Assembly: GCA_021787565.1 (NCBI GenBank)
Contig: JAJYLT010000008.1
Coordinates: 1-64,000 of the forward strand
Source: Acidobacteriota bacterium
GTDB lineage: Bacteria > Acidobacteriota > UBA4820 > DSQY01
Direction of reading: 5' to 3'
Length of the DNA stretch: 64,000 bases
Both the position numbers and the translations under genes were made by a program. The notes under the pieces were generated by a model. The model was not told the origin of the DNA. It did no database searches and saw only the letters and a program-made list of their open reading frames with translations. Every line of letters starts with the position of its first letter. The first letter of the stretch is position 1. Positions 26,392 to 34,668 of the stretch are shown in pieces.

Positions 26392-28340
26392 ACGGCGCGC
26401 AGGAACCCTCCCTGCAGAACAAGATCCAATTCCTCCAGGCCATTCTCTGGCTCCTGTTCGTGGTCTTCGCCCTCAGACTTTTCTACCTCCAGGTCATTGA
26501 GGGCCCGTACTACCGGTTGCTTTCGGAAAATAACTACACCCGCCCGACGGTGCTGCGAGCACCCCGTGGCATGCTCCTGGACCGAAACGGCGCTGTTCTC
26601 TGCAGAAACCAAGTCTCCTTCTCCCTCGTGCTGGACACGGCCAAGGGGGGCTCCCTTGACCAGACCCTTCTGAGCATGCAGCGAATCCTGGGCTTGGTCA
26701 TGACCAAGGAGGAGGTGCAGGCCGCCCTGCGCCGCAGTCCCGTGCCGAGCCTAGCCGTCCTGGCCCGGGACATACCGACCGCCTGGATGCAGAAGGTGGA
26801 GGCCAATCAGGACGAGTTCAAGATGCTGAGAATCGAGATGGAGCTCCGGCGAGAGTATCCCTTCGGGCCGGTGGCCAGCCACGCGCTGGGCTACGTGGGG
26901 CTCCTCTCTCCCAAGGAGGCCCAGAAGCTGCGAGTGTCGGACAACGACCCCTTCATCGAGGTGGGCAAGTCGGGGGTGGAGCGCACAGCCAACGCGCTCC
27001 TCATGGGCAAGAATGGCCTGCGCATGGCTCAGGTCAACAGCCTGGGGCGAGAGGTGGAGGACCCCACCCTGAAGCTGCCGGGTGTAGGCATCCGGCGCGA
27101 GCCCATTCCTGGGCAGACGGTCCACCTGACCCTGGACATTCAGCTCCAGAACATCCTGGAACAGGCCTTCGGGGAAGAGCACGGCTCGGCGATTTTTATG
27201 AATCCCTCTACCGGTGACATCCTCGCCTGGGTCAGCCTGCCCAACTTCGATCCCAACCTCTTTTCGGGAGCCATTCCGGCCTCCAAGTGGCGGGAGATCT
27301 CCGAAGATCCGAGCCACCCGCTTCTCGACCGCCCTATCCAGGGGGTCTATCCTCCAGGGTCCACCTTCAAGCCCTTCGTCGCCCTGGTCGGCCTCGAAGA
27401 CGGCGTTCTGACGCCGGACACCACCTTTTACTGTCCGGGATATTGGGATTTCGGCGGACGCGTCTTTCACTGCTGGGCCAAGGGCGGCCACGGCACGGTC
27501 GACCTCCTGAAGGGCCTCCAGGACTCGTGCGACGTCTACTTTTACCACGCCGGAGACCTGATCGGCATCCAGCGGATGGACAAATGGGCGAGTTTCTTTG
27601 GCCTCGGCACCAAGACCGGCGTCGATTTGCCCTCCGAAATCAGCGGCATCTTCCCGTCGCCGGCCTGGAAAGCCAAACGACATTTGGGCCCCTGGTACCC
27701 GGGCGACAACCTGCCCGTGGCCATCGGACAGGGCTACCTGACGGTTACACCCCTCCAGCTCCTCTCCATATACGCCACCATCGCCACGGGCGGAGAGCGC
27801 TTTCAGCCCAAGCTCCTGGAGGGGCCGCCCAAGCTCGAGAGCTCGGTCTCCATCTCCCCTCGGACCGAGGCCGTCCTCAAGCAGGCGCTCCAACTGGTGG
27901 TGGAGAGCGGCACCGGCACGGCCTGCCGCATTCCCGGCGTGGCGGTCTGCGCGAAGACGGGCACGGCCCAGGTAGTGGCGGCCAGCGCGGGACGCAACTC
28001 CATGTCGCTCCCGAAGGACCAGCGAGATCACGCCTGGTTCGCGGGATTCGCTCCGGCCGGCAATCCCTCCGTGGCCTTCGTCGTCATGGTGGAGCACGGC
28101 GGCCACGGGGGCAACCTCGCGGCCAAGATCGCCAAGGCTGGACTGGAGTACCTCCTGCTGGGCAAGAAGCCGGCCCAGCCGGATGTAGGCACCAAGGCGG
28201 CGCCGGAGGACCAAGCACCGAATCAGGAGACGCCACCCAAACCAGACGCGCCCCTCAAGGCGCGCCTGAACCCGCAGGAGCCGCCGCGGTTCATCACCGC
28301 CCGGTACGGAGGGGGCGCGAACCCTCGGGGCCAGCCATGA
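26388..28340 (+). CDS. mrdA: Penicillin-binding protein 2 (elongasome transpeptidase)
   Basis: 650 aa from the ATG at 26388, which shares ATGA with the mreD stop and has GGAGGAAAGG before it. An N-terminal transmembrane helix (about 18-36) is followed by the pedestal domain (RGMLLDRNGAVL) and the transpeptidase domain. The three active-site motifs are visible: STFK (Ser about residue 325), SCD (about 380) and KTGTA (about 522). It cross-links peptidoglycan during side-wall growth with RodA. A Pro/Lys-rich tail of about 50 residues extends beyond the catalytic domain. Confidence 0.96.
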   Translation: MNGAQEPSLQNKIQFLQAILWLLFVVFALRLFYLQVIEGPYYRLLSENNYTRPTVLRAPRGMLLDRNGAVLCRNQVSFSLVLDTAKGGSLDQTLLSMQRILGLVMTKEEVQAALRRSPVPSLAVLARDIPTAWMQKVEANQDEFKMLRIEMELRREYPFGPVASHALGYVGLLSPKEAQKLRVSDNDPFIEVGKSGVERTANALLMGKNGLRMAQVNSLGREVEDPTLKLPGVGIRREPIPGQTVHLTLDIQLQNILEQAFGEEHGSAIFMNPSTGDILAWVSLPNFDPNLFSGAIPASKWREISEDPSHPLLDRPIQGVYPPGSTFKPFVALVGLEDGVLTPDTTFYCPGYWDFGGRVFHCWAKGGHGTVDLLKGLQDSCDVYFYHAGDLIGIQRMDKWASFFGLGTKTGVDLPSEISGIFPSPAWKAKRHLGPWYPGDNLPVAIGQGYLTVTPLQLLSIYATIATGGERFQPKLLEGPPKLESSVSISPRTEAVLKQALQLVVESGTGTACRIPGVAVCAKTGTAQVVAASAGRNSMSLPKDQRDHAWFAGFAPAGNPSVAFVVMVEHGGHGGNLAAKIAKAGLEYLLLGKKPAQPDVGTKAAPEDQAPNQETPPKPDAPLKARLNPQEPPRFITARYGGGANPRGQP

Positions 28341-29446
28341 AGAAGACGCTTCGGGAGGCCGTGTCCTACGGAGACTTCGTCACCGCGGCGCTCTACCTGA
28401 CCCTGCTCATCTTCGGACCTTTGATGGTGCGCTCGGCCACCTTCGGGACGCGCTTCGCCTATCTCGGCAACCGTCAGATGTTCTGGGCCGTCCTTGCCTT
28501 CGGCGCGTTTTCTCTGGCGTTTCTGATCCCCTATGAAATCTGGGTGGAGTACAGTTACCTGGTCTACGGCCTATGCGTCGCGGTGCTCCTCTCGATGCCC
28601 GTGTTGGGACATTACGTCGGTGGCCACAAGTCCTGGCTCTACATCGGACCCATCGGCTTCGAGCCGTCCGAGTTCGCCAAGGTCGCCGCGGCGCTCGCCG
28701 GAGCGGCCTTTATCAAGGAGCTCGTGGGCAGGCCCATGAGATGGCGGGAGATCGGGATCCTCTCGGGGATCATCGGGTTGCCCATGCTCCTGACCTTGCT
28801 GCAGCCAGACTTCGGGACCGCCACGACTTTTATCCCCCTCGTTGCGGTAGCCCTCTACCTCAGCTTTCTTCCCCTGACTCAGATCGTGAAATGGTGCGCC
28901 ATCGGGATCCTGGCGCTCATGCTGCTCCTGGCGCTGGGATGGTTCACCTTCCTCAAGCCCTACCAGAAGGACCGGATCATCACCTTCATCCACCCCACGG
29001 CGAACACGAGGGGAGCCGGCTACCAGGTGAACCAAGCCCGCATCGCCGTGGGCTCGGGCGAACTGCTGGGGAAAGGTCTCTACTCGGGCACGCAGAACCG
29101 GCTCAATTTCCTTCCGGCGCCCCATACCGATTTCATCTTCGGCGTCGTGGCCGAAGAGACTGGATTTCTGGGCTCCCTGGCCCTCCTAGGGCTCTACCTC
29201 TCGCTCCTGCTGAGGTTCCTGAGTACCGCCTCGGCCGCCCGAGATTCCGAAGGGCGGTTCATCGTCCTCTGCGCCTTCGCCGTCATCCTGTACCACGTGC
29301 TGATCAACATCGGAATGGTCATCGGCCTCGTGCCCACCACGGGCATCCCTCTCCCCTTCCTCTCCTACGGCGGCTCCTTCCTGGTCAGCATGAGCCTCTT
29401 CGCGGGACTGGCGGCCAACGTCCGTTCGAGAAGGTACGCGCAGTGA
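28337..29446 (+). CDS. rodA: SEDS-family peptidoglycan polymerase RodA
   Basis: 369 aa, about ten transmembrane helices. ATG at 28337 overlaps the PBP2 stop (ATGA). Family signatures include GIPLPFLSYGGS near the C-terminus, LLQPDFGTATTF and the loop with GAGYQVNQARIAVGSGELLGKGL, which contains the region carrying the catalytic Asp of SEDS enzymes. RodA polymerises lipid II into glycan strands and works with PBP2. The adjacent PBP2 and mreBCD identify it as RodA rather than FtsW. Confidence 0.96.
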   Translation: MKKTLREAVSYGDFVTAALYLTLLIFGPLMVRSATFGTRFAYLGNRQMFWAVLAFGAFSLAFLIPYEIWVEYSYLVYGLCVAVLLSMPVLGHYVGGHKSWLYIGPIGFEPSEFAKVAAALAGAAFIKELVGRPMRWREIGILSGIIGLPMLLTLLQPDFGTATTFIPLVAVALYLSFLPLTQIVKWCAIGILALMLLLALGWFTFLKPYQKDRIITFIHPTANTRGAGYQVNQARIAVGSGELLGKGLYSGTQNRLNFLPAPHTDFIFGVVAEETGFLGSLALLGLYLSLLLRFLSTASAARDSEGRFIVLCAFAVILYHVLINIGMVIGLVPTTGIPLPFLSYGGSFLVSMSLFAGLAANVRSRRYAQ

Positions 29447-30459
29447 CCGACCGCTTCAGCCGGCAGAGGCTCCTTCCGTGGATTGGCGACGCGGGCCAAG
29501 CCCGCATCGCCGGAGCCCGCGTGGGAATCGTCGGGCTGGGCGCCCTCGGATGCGTCTCCTCGGCCTTCCTGGCCAGGGCCGGCGTCGGGGCCCTGGTCCT
29601 GGTGGACCGGGACTTCGTGGAAGTTTCCAATCTGACCCGTCAGCTCCTGTACACCGAGGAGGACTGCGAGAGGCGCCTTCCCAAGGCCGTGGCCGCCCAG
29701 AACCATCTCCTGGAAGCCCGGCGGGACCTTGAGGTGGAGGCCCACAGCGCGGACCTGGACCCCGAGCTGGCCATGGACCTCTTCGCCCGGTGCGATCTGG
29801 TCGTGGACGGCACGGACAACTTCGAGACGCGCTATCTGCTGAACGATGCCGCCGTGAAGTCAGGAAAGCCCTGGGTCTACGGCGGGGCCGTCTCCAGCTA
29901 CGGCTCCGTGCTGGTGGTGGAACCGGGGAAGAGGGGCTGTCTGCGGTGCTGCTTTCCCGCGCCGCCCCCCGCCGGCTCCTCGCCTACCTGCGATACGGCG
30001 GGCGTGATCGGACCCGCCGTGGGTGCGGTGGGGTCCTTTCAAGCCGGCGAAGCCCTCAAGCTCCTCGCCGGGCGCGGCGACCTCGTGGCCGGAGGCCTGC
30101 TGACCGTGGACCTTCAAACGTGGTCCTTCAGTCGGGTCGAGGTCCCGCGCGATCCCGCCTGCCCATGCTGCGGAGCCGGACGATTCGACTTCCTGGAGGA
30201 GCGGGGGGTGAGCCGGACCCACCGGGTCTGCGGCCGGGACGGCATTCTCGTCCTGGCTCCCAAGGGAACCCGCCTGGACCTGGCGGCCGTGAAGGCAAGG
30301 CTCGCCACGGCCGGACCCATCTTCGAGAACCCCTACCTGATCCAGACCGAATGGGAGGGGCACCCGGTCACCATCTATCCGGACGGACGGGCCCTCATCC
30401 AGAAGACCGGCGACCCGGCCCGCGCCCGGGCCCTGTACGCCCGATACTTAGGCCTCTGA
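29443..30459 (+). CDS. ThiF/MoeB-family adenylyltransferase
   Basis: 338 aa from the GTG at 29443, overlapping the rodA stop as GTGA. The E1-like fold is clear: RFSRQRLLPWIGDAGQARI, the nucleotide-binding GIVGLGALGC, the DRDFVEVSNLTRQLLY block, DGTDNFETRYLLND, and two zinc-type cysteine pairs (CLRCC near residue 167 and CPCC near 244). The usual sulfur-carrier-activating enzymes (ThiF, MoeB, HesA) adenylate a small ubiquitin-like protein. The C-terminal 75 residues resemble a small carrier-like domain or ThiF tail and look unlike a rhodanese. No ThiS, MoaD or thi/moe genes are nearby, so the partner is unknown. Its place at the end of the mre operon is unusual. Confidence 0.9.
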   Translation: MTDRFSRQRLLPWIGDAGQARIAGARVGIVGLGALGCVSSAFLARAGVGALVLVDRDFVEVSNLTRQLLYTEEDCERRLPKAVAAQNHLLEARRDLEVEAHSADLDPELAMDLFARCDLVVDGTDNFETRYLLNDAAVKSGKPWVYGGAVSSYGSVLVVEPGKRGCLRCCFPAPPPAGSSPTCDTAGVIGPAVGAVGSFQAGEALKLLAGRGDLVAGGLLTVDLQTWSFSRVEVPRDPACPCCGAGRFDFLEERGVSRTHRVCGRDGILVLAPKGTRLDLAAVKARLATAGPIFENPYLIQTEWEGHPVTIYPDGRALIQKTGDPARARALYARYLGL

Positions 30460-30733
30460 GCGCATGGGCGGCGTGGCCGTCCTCGTCCGCGCTGCCTTCA
30501 TCACGGGCTATCGGCCCCCGCCATTGATGCAACGCCAGCTTGCCGCCCATCATCTATCATCCATCATCTATCATCTATCATCCATCATCCGTCATCCATC
30601 ATCCACACTGCCCCACCTTCCCTCGCCGCCTCATGGCCTCCCTGTTCCAGCCCCTTGCTTCTCTCCGCGCCTGCCAAGTGCGGTATCCTGAGGCCGGCGG
30701 CGCCCGCTCGCTCGGCGCCGCGGGGGTGCTGCG
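30460..30733. other. Intergenic region with heptamer repeat
   Basis: Between the ThiF-like gene and lpxK. It holds the 56-bp heptamer array at 30549-30604. No gene or clear promoter was seen. Confidence 0.5.
30549..30604. repeat. Eight-copy 7-bp tandem repeat (ATCATCY)
   Basis: Eight head-to-tail heptamers: ATCATCT or ATCATCC, with one GTCATCC. Period 7 is not a multiple of 3, it lies in non-coding DNA, and the same unit occurs inverted at 53987-54014 and degenerate at 18471-18505. Confidence 0.92.
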
Positions 30734-31774
30734 ATGGCGGAGGGAGAATCCCGGATCTCGGAGAAAGTGCCCGCGTGGGCCTATGCGCTCTGGCCTCTGG
30801 GGGTTCTTTTCCTGGCGATGTCGGCCGCCAGGACGAGCCTGATGGGAGGCCGCGGCCGAGGGGTCAGCCTCGGGCTCCCCGCGCTCTGTGTGGGCAACCT
30901 CACCTTCGGAGGAACCGGCAAGACCCCCTTCACGATCCACCTGGCCCGCCGCCTCCAGGCCATGGGGCGCAGACCCGCCGTGCTCCTCAGGGGATACGGG
31001 CGGGCCACCGTCGGAGCCTCTCTGGTGACGCCCGACAGCACTCCCGAGTCCGTGGGCGAGGAGGCGCTCCTTCTGGCCCGGAGTCTTCCGGGCGTGCCCG
31101 TGGCCGTGGCCGAACGGCGGGAGGAGGGTGCGGCGCTTGTCGCCGGCCGCGCCAACGTTCTCTTGCTGGACGACGCGTTCCAGCACGTGCGCGTCCGGCG
31201 CGAGGCCGATCTCCTCCTCGTGGACGCCTCTCGCCCGCAGGACCTCCATGCCCCGCCCGTAGGGCGGCTGAGGGAGCCGCTACGGGGGGCCAGGAGGGCG
31301 GATCTCGTGGTGGTGACCAGGGGAGGCGTCTCGGACCTGCCCGCGCGGCTGGCCTCCCGGGTGGAGGGCGTGCCGCGCGCGGGCGTGCGCTTCGAGTGGG
31401 CCTCCGCGACGGAGCCCTCCTCCCCGTTCGGCTCCTGGGAGGCACTGAGGGGGCTCCCCCTCGTGGCATTCGCCGGGATCGGCAACCCGGGCGCCTTCTT
31501 CCAGCAGGCCCGGGAGGCCGGTCTGAGGCTCGAAGCGAGCCTGGCCTGGCCGGACCACGCGCGTCCCGACGGCTCCAAGCTCCAGCGCCTCCTCGGCGAG
31601 GTTGAGCGGACGCGCGCCCGCGCCGTCCTGACCACCGAGAAGGACTACGTGAAGTGGGCGCCGCTCTGGCCGGGTCCGGCTCCCCTCCTCTTCCCGCGCC
31701 TGGAGGCGAGGGTGGAAGACCCGGACGGCCATCTGGACCGGATCCTGCGGAAGCTGGTCGGAGCGGGGCCGTGA
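30734..31774 (+). CDS. lpxK: Tetraacyldisaccharide 4'-kinase (lipid A)
   Basis: 346 aa. It phosphorylates the lipid A disaccharide at the inner membrane. An N-terminal hydrophobic helix (about 12-32) leads to the distinctive Walker A GNLTFGGTGKTPF (about 55-67), followed by RGYGRA, the LLLDDAFQH motif (about 145-153) and a late FAGIGNPGAFF block, all standard LpxK features. It implies a lipopolysaccharide-containing outer membrane. The stop overlaps the priA GTG start (GTGA). The binding site (GGGGGTG) is only fair. Confidence 0.95.
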   Translation: MAEGESRISEKVPAWAYALWPLGVLFLAMSAARTSLMGGRGRGVSLGLPALCVGNLTFGGTGKTPFTIHLARRLQAMGRRPAVLLRGYGRATVGASLVTPDSTPESVGEEALLLARSLPGVPVAVAERREEGAALVAGRANVLLLDDAFQHVRVRREADLLLVDASRPQDLHAPPVGRLREPLRGARRADLVVVTRGGVSDLPARLASRVEGVPRAGVRFEWASATEPSSPFGSWEALRGLPLVAFAGIGNPGAFFQQAREAGLRLEASLAWPDHARPDGSKLQRLLGEVERTRARAVLTTEKDYVKWAPLWPGPAPLLFPRLEARVEDPDGHLDRILRKLVGAGP

Positions 31775-34188
31775 CCGGTGGGGCCCGGGGGCCCAGCGTG
31801 CAGGTCGCCCTCCCCATCCCCGTTCGCGGCACCTTCACCTACGCCGTCCCGCCGGGCCAGCCCGTCCCCGGGCCCGGGTGCCGGGTGCGCGTTCCCTTCG
31901 CCAGGACCCACCACATCGGCATCGCGGTGGAGGATCCGGGGAGCGCCCCGCCAGAGACGCTCCGCCCCCTGGAAGAGGTGCTGGACCGAAGCCCGCTCCT
32001 TCCCCCCGACATCCTGGCTCTGACCCGCTGGATCGCCGACTACTACCTGGTCTCCTGGGGCTCGGTCCTCCACTGCGCCTACCCCTCGGGGCTCGATCCC
32101 TCCGCCCGCTCCAGCTACGAATGGGTGCCCGACGGCGATCTGCCGGACGGCCACGCCCTCGGTCCGCTCGCGGAGGCCCTCCGCGGCGGCCCCCGGAGCC
32201 TCGCGACCCTGAGGGCGCTCCTCGGGCCCTCCGCGACGCTCTGGGTCCAGGAGGCGGTGCGCCAGGAGCTGGTGATCGAGCATACGCAGTGGACCGCCCG
32301 CCGCCGCTATGCGGGGCAGGACCGCGTGGCCCTCCTGATACCTCCCGATGAGGCGCGGGCCATGGCTTCCGATCCGGGCCAGCCTAAATTCTTCGCCAAG
32401 ACCCTCTCGGCGCTCCTCGATTTCGAGCAGCGCGGTTTTCCCACCGTGTCCCAGGTGGCGCACGCCGCGAAGGTTCCCCAGCACGTCCTCTCGGAGATGG
32501 CGGAGGCGGGTTGGGTGGAGCTCTTCGACCTTCTCACGGCGAGGCTCCCCGGCCGCGCCTCGCCGCACGTGCTCAACGCCGCCCAGGAGGAGGCGGTGGG
32601 CACCGTGCGCGACTCCCTGCGCGAGGCCCGCCACCGAGCCTTTCTCCTGTTCGGTGTCACGGGATCGGGAAAGACCGAGGTCTATCTGAGGCTCATGGAG
32701 GAGGCCCTGGCCTCCGGCGGAACGGCGCTCTACCTCGTGCCCGAGATCTCGCTGGCGTCGTTTCTCGCGCGGCGCCTGATCGAGCGCTTCGGTAGCGCCG
32801 TGGCCATTCTCCACTCCTCCATGACCGAACACGAGAGGGTTCGGCAGTGGCTGCGCGTGGCCAGGGGCGGCGCCAGGGTGGTGATCGGCCCCCGCTCGGC
32901 CCTCTTCGCTCCCCTGCCCGACCTCAGGCTCGTGGTGGTGGACGAGGAGCACGACGGAAGCTACAAGCAGCAGGACTTCCCCCGCTACCACGCGCGGGAC
33001 ATGGCGGTGATCCGGGCCATGCTGGCCGGAGTCCCAGTGGTCCTGGGCTCGGCGACCCCCTCCGTAGAGTCCTACTACAACGCCACCGAGGCTGGAAAAT
33101 ACAGCCTGCTCACCCTGCCCGAGCGGACCGGAACGGCGGTCCTGCCTCCGGTCCTGGTCGTGGACATGCGGGAGGAGTTCCGCGCCACGGGCGCCAAGAC
33201 GACCCTATCCCGAGCCCTCGCCGGGGCGCTCCAGGAGGAGCTCGCCCAGGGCCGCCAGGCGGTCCTCTTGAGGAACCGGCTGGGATACGCCACCTTCGTC
33301 CTGTGCCGGCAGTGCGGACGGACCATCCAATGCGAGGCCTGCGCGGTGGCCATGACCTTCCACCGCAAGGCCTTTCACCTCAAGTGCCACTACTGCGGCC
33401 GCCAGATCCCGATCCCCCAGCAGTGCCCCTTCTGCGGAGGGGAGATCCTTCAGTTTCTGGGCGAGGGCACGGAGAAAGTCGAGGAGGCCGTGGCCCAGGC
33501 TCTCCCCGGCGTGCGGGTGGCCCGCATGGACCGCGAGGCGGTGAGGACCGCCCGGGCCTTCGACACCCTCTGGCGGGACTTCGAGGCGGGGCGCATCTCC
33601 GTCATGGCGGGCACGCAGATGGTGGCCAAGGGCCACGACATCCCCAACGTCACGCTCGTGGGCATCCTCTCCGCCGACTTCCTGCTGGGGCTGCCCGACT
33701 TTCGCGCCGCCGAGCGCACCTTCCAGCTCATCACGCAGGCGGCGGGGCGTGCCGGACGGGGCCGCCTTCCCGGCCGGGTGGTCCTCCAGTCCTTCCATCC
33801 TGAACACTACGCCGTCCAGGCCGCCACCACCCACGACTTCGTGAGCTTCTACGAGAAGGACATCCGGTACAGGAAAACGGTGGGCTACCCTCCCGCCGCG
33901 GCCCTGGCGCGGATCGAGTTCCGCCACGCCGACCCCGCCAAGGTCGAGGGCCTGTCCCGCCAGGCCGAGCGGCACCTGCGCGCCTGCGCCGACCGAGAGG
34001 TCAGGCTCCTCGGCCCGGTGGACCCTCCCATCCCCCGCCTGGAGGGGCGCTACCGCAAACACATCCTTCTGAGGAGCCGGGAGCGCAGGCGCCTTCAGAC
34101 CCTTCTCGCGGGCCTCCTGGACGGCCCCCTCGGCCCGCACAGCGGACGCGACATGCTGGTGGAGGTGGATCCCTACGTCCTCATGTAG
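31771..34188 (+). CDS. priA: Primosomal helicase PriA
   Basis: 805 aa from the GTG at 31771 overlapping the lpxK stop; the open frame extends upstream but inside lpxK. The N-terminal DNA-binding domain (VALPIPVRGTFTYAVP) is followed by Walker A (GVTGSGKTEVY), the DEEH box (VVDEEHDGSYKQQ) and the eight-cysteine zinc-binding insert (CRQCG, CEAC, CHYCG, CPFCGG). GTQMVAKGHD and QAAGRAGR close the helicase core. PriA reloads the replisome at stalled forks. All expected motifs are intact. Confidence 0.96.
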   Translation: MTGGARGPSVQVALPIPVRGTFTYAVPPGQPVPGPGCRVRVPFARTHHIGIAVEDPGSAPPETLRPLEEVLDRSPLLPPDILALTRWIADYYLVSWGSVLHCAYPSGLDPSARSSYEWVPDGDLPDGHALGPLAEALRGGPRSLATLRALLGPSATLWVQEAVRQELVIEHTQWTARRRYAGQDRVALLIPPDEARAMASDPGQPKFFAKTLSALLDFEQRGFPTVSQVAHAAKVPQHVLSEMAEAGWVELFDLLTARLPGRASPHVLNAAQEEAVGTVRDSLREARHRAFLLFGVTGSGKTEVYLRLMEEALASGGTALYLVPEISLASFLARRLIERFGSAVAILHSSMTEHERVRQWLRVARGGARVVIGPRSALFAPLPDLRLVVVDEEHDGSYKQQDFPRYHARDMAVIRAMLAGVPVVLGSATPSVESYYNATEAGKYSLLTLPERTGTAVLPPVLVVDMREEFRATGAKTTLSRALAGALQEELAQGRQAVLLRNRLGYATFVLCRQCGRTIQCEACAVAMTFHRKAFHLKCHYCGRQIPIPQQCPFCGGEILQFLGEGTEKVEEAVAQALPGVRVARMDREAVRTARAFDTLWRDFEAGRISVMAGTQMVAKGHDIPNVTLVGILSADFLLGLPDFRAAERTFQLITQAAGRAGRGRLPGRVVLQSFHPEHYAVQAATTHDFVSFYEKDIRYRKTVGYPPAAALARIEFRHADPAKVEGLSRQAERHLRACADREVRLLGPVDPPIPRLEGRYRKHILLRSRERRRLQTLLAGLLDGPLGPHSGRDMLVEVDPYVLM

Positions 34189-34257
34189 AGGCGCCAGGCC
34201 GGTACTGGCTCCCGGGGCTCCGAGGCCTCATACTTGAGCAGGGAAAGGAGGCCTTCC

Positions 34258-34557
34258 ATGCCGGACGAGAAGCAAGTCCCCGCTCAAAACCCGGAGGAGC
34301 TCAGGGAGAAGCTTCAGGCGCTTCACGACCAGCTCCAGCAGGCCAGGAACGTGGACGAGCCCACCCGGGAGCTGCTTCGCGACCTCATGCGGGACACCCG
34401 GGAGCTCCTTGAAAACCCGGGGGAGCCCCCCTTCCAGCGCGAGCAGTCGCTCCGCGAGCGCCTGGAAGACTCCATGGCCCTGTTCGAGACCAGCCACCCC
34501 GACCTCGCCTGGGCCGTCGCCCAGGTCGTCGACACCCTCAGCGGCCTGGGGATCTAG
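34258..34557 (+). CDS. DUF4404 family small protein
   Basis: 99 aa from the ATG at 34258 (GGAAAGGAGGCC upstream). Highly charged, helical, no membrane segment; EELREKLQALHDQLQQARNV and ELLRDLMRDTRELLE match the DUF4404 pattern of two antiparallel helices. The function of the family is unknown. It lies 69 bp after priA, probably as an extra gene of that operon. Confidence 0.82.
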   Translation: MPDEKQVPAQNPEELREKLQALHDQLQQARNVDEPTRELLRDLMRDTRELLENPGEPPFQREQSLRERLEDSMALFETSHPDLAWAVAQVVDTLSGLGI

Positions 34558-34668
34558 CCCGGAGTCCCACTTCCAGTCCCGCCAGCCAGAGGGTCGCCTC
34601 CTTACGACGCGGCCCTGATGTATCGAAGGGGATTGGGATCTCGGTGATTTGGGGGGCTCCACCCCCGT

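Noticed and set aside
30549-30604. Repeat array as a CRISPR
   Set aside because: Units are 7 bp with no spacers and no cas genes nearby.
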